Program-made: the position numbers and the translations under genes
The notes under the pieces: model-generated
Database searches by the model: none
Told to the model about the DNA's origin: nothing
What the model saw: the letters and a program-made list of their open reading frames with translations, nothing else
In this document: positions 6,792-9,793 of the stretch, in pieces
Layout of the letters: each line of letters begins with the position of its first letter
Position numbering within the stretch: the first letter of the stretch is position 1
Source: a bacterium
GTDB lineage: Bacteria; Margulisbacteria; Marinamargulisbacteria; JAAEMD01
Assembly: GCA_024225875.1 (NCBI GenBank)
Contig: JAAEMD010000040.1
Location: 1 to 9,793 of the forward strand
DNA: 9,793 nt
Direction of reading: 5' to 3'

Positions 6792-6810
6792 ATTTTTTTG
6801 TTCAAGTTAA
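6783..6810 (-). promoter_or_regulatory. Candidate sigma-70-type promoter upstream of the deacetylase
   Basis: On the minus strand TTAACT (6810-6805, four of six matches to TTGACA) is separated by 16 bases from TATACT (6788-6783, five of six matches to TATAAT). Transcription would start near 6776, downstream of ATG 6791. Use of this promoter would therefore exclude translation of the 64-codon frame from that ATG. In AT-rich DNA such matches are common. Confidence 0.25.
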
Positions 6811-6831
6811 TTAATCTCAACTTAAGATAAA

Positions 6832-7236
6832 TCAGGCAATCATTTCAAGACTGCCGTCAATTATACGCCTGTAAAAACATCCCTGCCTTGGATTACCATA
6901 CTTATCTCTGGTATGACAGGACCCTTTTCCTAATAAACGTACTATGAATAAAAGCGAATTCTGTTCACAGTTTATACGTATGTCTTCTATTTCCAAATAA
7001 TCTCCTGATGTTTTACCTTTAACCCACAGCTCATTTCTAGAGGTACTCCAGAAAGCTGCAACCTTATGAGACAAAGAGTACTCAAAAGCTTCTTCATTAA
7101 CATAGGCTATTAAAATAACATCTTTAGTTTTAGTATCCTGTACCACTACAGGAACTAAGCGACCACATTTTGAAGCTTTTTCCAGCTTATTAAAATCCAG
7201 TCTTAAATTACATCCTTCTTCAATACCAGTATCCAT
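6832..7236 (-). CDS. hisI: Phosphoribosyl-AMP cyclohydrolase (HisI) homologue with altered metal motif
   Basis: The 134-residue single-domain protein matches HisI across its length: LVPVVVQDTKTKDVILIAYVNEEA, FWSTSRNELWVKGKTSG, and the cysteine-containing end CHT (107-109) and CFYRR (120-124). HisI opens the adenine ring of phosphoribosyl-AMP, the third step of histidine synthesis. All three zinc-ligand cysteines are kept (C90, C107, C120). The DCDxD motif that supplies metal-binding Asp residues reads NCEQN (89-93), so none of the three Asp remains. The C107-C120 spacing is six longer than the usual CHTGxxSCFYR. This could be a lineage-specific HisI form or a paralogue with another substrate, and no other his gene is visible. 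The start ATG 7236 has AAGGA 8 bases upstream. It lies 39 bases downstream of ispH and probably shares its transcript. Confidence 0.82.
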   Translation of the reverse strand: MDTGIEEGCNLRLDFNKLEKASKCGRLVPVVVQDTKTKDVILIAYVNEEAFEYSLSHKVAAFWSTSRNELWVKGKTSGDYLEIEDIRINCEQNSLLFIVRLLGKGSCHTRDKYGNPRQGCFYRRIIDGSLEMIA

Positions 7237-7275
7237 AACATCAATCCTTAGAAACTCAGACTTTTTTTAAAAAAA

Positions 7276-8187
7276 CTATATATCAGGCATATCAAATACC
7301 TTTTTCTTTTCTTCCTCTTTTTTTCTATGTATTGTTACAGAATAAACACTTTTAATTTTGTTAATAACATCTTCTACTATATAAAAAGGTACTGACGCTC
7401 CAGAACTGATCCCTGCTGTCTTTACACCTTGAAGCCACTTCATATTCAGTTCATCAGCAACATCAATAATATAACTTTTTTTATTCATACTTTTTGCTGT
7501 TTCCAGCAGCCTGTTACTATTTGAACTGCTGGGTGAACCGCAAATAATGATGATATCACAAAAACCAGCAAGTTCAATAACAGCGTCCTGTCTATGCTGT
7601 GTCGCAAAACAAATACCATCAGATTCAAGCATACTGGCAAATTTATTTTTTATTTTAGTAATTAATCCTGAAGTCTCTGCTACTGAAAGTGTTGTCTGAG
7701 TTAAACACCCGATTATTTCATTTGCATCTATATTTAATCTATCAATATCATGTTCATTTTCTACTATATTTAATAAACTATCTTCTATATAGCCGGAGGT
7801 TCCTATAATTTCCTGATGACCTTTATGGCCGATTAAAATTGTTTTTATCTTTTTCCTGGAATAATAGTCTGCTTTTTTATGTACTTTTCTTACTAACGGG
7901 CAGGTGGCATCTATATACCTTAGTTTTTTTGATTCTGCTTCCTTATAAACACTGGGTGCTACGCCATGGGCACTAAAAATCACTATTGACCCTTCAGGCA
8001 AAACAGAAATATCCTCAACAAATATTACACCCTGCTCCTCAAACGATTTTATTACTGATGTATTATGAACAATATGATGTCTTACATAAACAGGAGCTCC
8101 ATACTTCTTAAGAACTCTAACGACAATATCGATGGCTCTTGAAACGCCAACACAAAACCCCTGCTTATCTGCTAAATAAATGTCCAT
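7276..8187 (-). CDS. ispH: 4-hydroxy-3-methylbut-2-enyl diphosphate reductase IspH
   Basis: IspH carries a [4Fe-4S] cluster and reduces HMBPP to IPP and DMAPP, the last step of the MEP isoprenoid pathway, in the cytoplasm. The protein has 303 residues, a typical length (about 280-320). Cluster ligands C12 (GFCVGV), C96 (ATCPLV) and C193 (ICFATQHRQ) are present. So are the substrate-site residues H41 (IVHN), H74 (SAHG), H124 and E126 (GHQEIIGTSG), the QTT at 164-166, the SSNSNRL loop (221-227) and S265 (SSGAS). Nothing essential is missing. The last 20 residues are a lysine/glutamate-rich tail. The start ATG 8187 follows AGGT about 9 bases upstream. Its products link to other genes here: DMAPP is the MiaA donor, and IPP-derived undecaprenol would be a substrate of the DgkA-type kinase. 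Confidence 0.97.
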   Translation of the reverse strand: MDIYLADKQGFCVGVSRAIDIVVRVLKKYGAPVYVRHHIVHNTSVIKSFEEQGVIFVEDISVLPEGSIVIFSAHGVAPSVYKEAESKKLRYIDATCPLVRKVHKKADYYSRKKIKTILIGHKGHQEIIGTSGYIEDSLLNIVENEHDIDRLNIDANEIIGCLTQTTLSVAETSGLITKIKNKFASMLESDGICFATQHRQDAVIELAGFCDIIIICGSPSSSNSNRLLETAKSMNKKSYIIDVADELNMKWLQGVKTAGISSGASVPFYIVEDVINKIKSVYSVTIHRKKEEEKKKVFDMPDI

Positions 8188-8258
8188 ATTAAACTACCTG
8201 ATAAAATTCACCTGGAATGGATTTTAAACTTAGTACCAGAATATCGCATTCGTGCCTG
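8188..8258. other. Short spacer between the coiled-coil gene and ispH
   Basis: This 71-base gap carries the ispH ribosome binding region (CAGGTAG on the minus strand, 8 bases or so before ATG 8187). I find no terminator hairpin with a T-run and no convincing promoter, so coiled-coil gene and ispH may be read as one transcript. Confidence 0.4.
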
Positions 8259-9581
8259 TTACCTATCTGTGTAAGAACCTTTTATAGGCCTTACAATCTT
8301 AGGAAAAGAGCTGGCTCTTTTTTTGCCACTAAACTTACCATATGGATCTCTATCAGAACTTCTTTTGATGGAATCTACTGAGTTAACAACAACATCAGTA
8401 AGCTCTCTTTTATTTAACCTTTCAAGTATATCACTGAGTTTAGCCTCTTTATCCTTTACCTGGGCTTCTAATAGAAGATTCATCTGCTTACTTAACTTCA
8501 ACTCTGACTCCCATTTTCTTCTTAGCGCTTCCAGAGCTTTTTTATATTTAGCTTCAGCCTGTTTCTCAACTTTTATTTCAGCTTCTTCTCTCATTTTTTC
8601 AATTTCAAAAGGAAAAGAGGTTATCTTATCTTTCATATCTTCAATTTCGACAACTCTGAGTGATAAAACTTCTTCTTCTTCTTTTATTCTCTGTTTTTTG
8701 ATCTCTAATTCAATTTCTACCATTTTCCTCTTCTCTTCCAGCCCTTTTTTAAATCTCTGCCTTTCATTTTCAATACGATCCTGCTCCTGCTGCCTTCTAA
8801 TTGTAGATTGTGTAACAAAGACTTTTTCTTCTCTGGCAAAATCTTCTTCCCTTTTAGCAATTAAAAGTTCTCTTTTCTGAAGAGCCTGTTCCCTTTGTGC
8901 AATATCCAGTTCTATTTCTTCTACCTTATGCTTATTTTCTGCCTGCTCTTTTTGTTGTAATTCGAGTTTGTCTTCAAACTCCTTCTTTTCAATTCGGAAC
9001 AGATCTTTTTTTTGCTGATGATTATTTCTTTCTCTTTCTATCTCCTCTTCAAAGTCTCTTTTCCTGATACTCAGTAACTCAGTAAATTGTTTCTTTTTAT
9101 TCTCCAGCTCCATTTCCAGGCCTGCTTTTTTTGCTTCAAAATTCTCAATATCTCTTTTCCACAAATCAAGGTTCAGCTGATAAACTTTTTCTACCCGCTT
9201 CCTTTCTTCTTCCCTGGCTTTGTACTCCGCCTCTTCCTTAAGCCATGTCTCTCTCTTAACCTCTACTTCTTTTTCAAACGCTTCTCTCCACTTTTTTGCT
9301 TCATTTTTTAGAATTCTATTCTTTTCTACATCAACTACATTTCTTAATTCGGTTAACTGCTCATACTGAGCCAGATACTGGCTTTCCAGTACAGCTATTG
9401 AAGAGGCACACTCTTCTTTTAACCTGTTAAAGTTATTTTTTATAAGGTTCTGTGAATCACTAGCAGGGTTTTCAATATTATATCCAGCTTTTTTAACAAT
9501 AGATTCTTCTCTTGTCTGCTGCAAATATTTTTTATATGCCTGAACTAATTCGTTTTTTATTCCTTTTCTTCTTTTTTCCAT
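8259..9581 (-). CDS. Long soluble coiled-coil protein of unknown function
   Basis: The 440-residue protein is dominated by Glu, Lys, Arg and Gln with regularly spaced hydrophobic residues, so a long coiled coil is expected from about 50 to 320. The pattern breaks at SFPF (322-325), and a second helical segment runs from about 326 to 393. The N-terminus (1-40) is basic, and the last 45 residues (about 396-440) are Ser/Lys-rich and probably disordered. There is no signal peptide, membrane helix, Walker motif or SMC-type head, so it is a cytoplasmic rod or filament-like protein, not an ATPase. Tryptophans recur at 98, 113, 141 and 357. I do not recognise a family, and database hits to myosin or SMC would be compositional. 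The start ATG 9581 has only a poor SD (GGGG, 12 bases upstream). It is the first gene of the minus-strand group, before ispH. A structural or scaffold role is plausible but unproven. Confidence 0.85.
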   Translation of the reverse strand: MEKRRKGIKNELVQAYKKYLQQTREESIVKKAGYNIENPASDSQNLIKNNFNRLKEECASSIAVLESQYLAQYEQLTELRNVVDVEKNRILKNEAKKWREAFEKEVEVKRETWLKEEAEYKAREEERKRVEKVYQLNLDLWKRDIENFEAKKAGLEMELENKKKQFTELLSIRKRDFEEEIERERNNHQQKKDLFRIEKKEFEDKLELQQKEQAENKHKVEEIELDIAQREQALQKRELLIAKREEDFAREEKVFVTQSTIRRQQEQDRIENERQRFKKGLEEKRKMVEIELEIKKQRIKEEEEVLSLRVVEIEDMKDKITSFPFEIEKMREEAEIKVEKQAEAKYKKALEALRRKWESELKLSKQMNLLLEAQVKDKEAKLSDILERLNKRELTDVVVNSVDSIKRSSDRDPYGKFSGKKRASSFPKIVRPIKGSYTDR

Positions 9582-9793
9582 TTATTTTTTCAACCCCGGA
9601 GAGTATTTATTTTTTATATTCAACATTAATTCTATTTATATATATTAAGGATATAACTATTCTAACTATAAATTCTATCCTTTTTACGATCTAATTGAAA
9701 GTATAAATGTTAATTAACCATGTTTTTCGAAAAAAAACTCATGGAATGTTTATGTTATACCCAAACCGAAATAAAACCCAGAACATAACATGA
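9582..9793. other. AT-rich region upstream of the coiled-coil gene, likely promoter region
   Basis: No gene is supported in these 212 bases. On the minus strand, TATAGT lies within the repeat cluster at 9647-9682, with a poor TAGATC 17 bases upstream, giving only a weak promoter candidate. Two further imperfect dyads lie nearer the edge: CCATG/CATGG (9718-9722 and 9740-9744) around TTTTTCGAAAAA, and TTATGTT/AACATAA (9750-9756 and 9782-9788). Neither has the GC-rich stem plus T-run of a terminator. Confidence 0.4.
9647..9682. repeat. Inverted repeat enclosing a direct heptamer repeat, upstream of the coiled-coil gene
   Basis: AAGGATA (9647-9653) and its exact complement TATCCTT (9676-9682) flank a 22-base centre that holds TAACTAT twice (9654-9660 and 9663-9669, a 9-base period). 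The plus strand continues with three more T bases. It lies about 65-100 bases before ATG 9581, where an operator would be expected. AT-rich composition makes such repeats fairly likely by chance. Confidence 0.35.

Noticed and set aside
7262..7275. T7A7 palindrome between ispH and hisI
   Set aside because: It has no loop and no GC stem, so it cannot be an intrinsic terminator. Homopolymer runs are expected in DNA this AT-rich.
8323..8880. Plus-strand 185-codon open frame antisense to the coiled-coil gene
   Set aside because: It is Ser/Leu/Phe-rich, the expected shadow of Glu/Lys/Arg-rich codons on the other strand. The minus-strand protein has the clear heptad-like pattern.
9720..9793. C-terminus of another minus-strand gene entering from the right edge
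   Set aside because: All three minus-strand frames reach a stop within about 20 codons, and none of the short tails can be assigned to a family.

Overview
The window is an AT-rich (by eye about one third GC) bacterial chromosome segment, densely packed with housekeeping genes. I see no transposase, integrase, phage gene, CRISPR array, tRNA or rRNA. The standard genetic code fits: TAA, TAG and TGA all end genes of normal family length. The phylum is not settled. A membrane HD-type c-di-AMP phosphodiesterase and an undecaprenol-kinase-type DgkA recall Firmicutes. Against that, the YbeY active-site variant resembles what I recall from Bacteroidetes-type YbeY, and several genes lack a Shine-Dalgarno (SD) sequence, which does not suggest a typical Firmicute. 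A deep-branching low-GC lineage is possible.

Left half, plus strand (2-4834): four genes form one tight cluster. They are the 3' part of miaA (tRNA modification), a pgpH-type c-di-AMP phosphodiesterase, one gene fusing YbeY (rRNA maturation RNase) to DgkA (lipid kinase), and a CNNM/CorC-type Mg2+ transporter. Neighbours overlap or lie within a few bases, so they are probably co-transcribed. The themes are RNA maturation, second-messenger turnover, recycling of the envelope lipid carrier, and ion balance.

Right half, minus strand (9581 down to 4804): in transcription order these are a 440-residue soluble coiled-coil protein of unknown function, ispH (last step of the MEP isoprenoid pathway), a divergent hisI-like gene, a 64-codon reading frame joined by ATGA to an exported polysaccharide deacetylase, a roughly 280-base spacer holding a possible gene remnant and an unusual leader, and a class IIA HAD-type protein. 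The two halves converge, and their last genes overlap by 31 bases on opposite strands.

I see no obvious new defence or mobile system. The points most worth following are the YbeY-DgkA fusion with its altered metal site, the HisI homologue that has lost all three Asp of its metal motif, the HAD protein with Cys in place of the usual general acid Asp, the coiled-coil gene beside ispH, and the leader hairpin between a strong SD and the HAD start codon.
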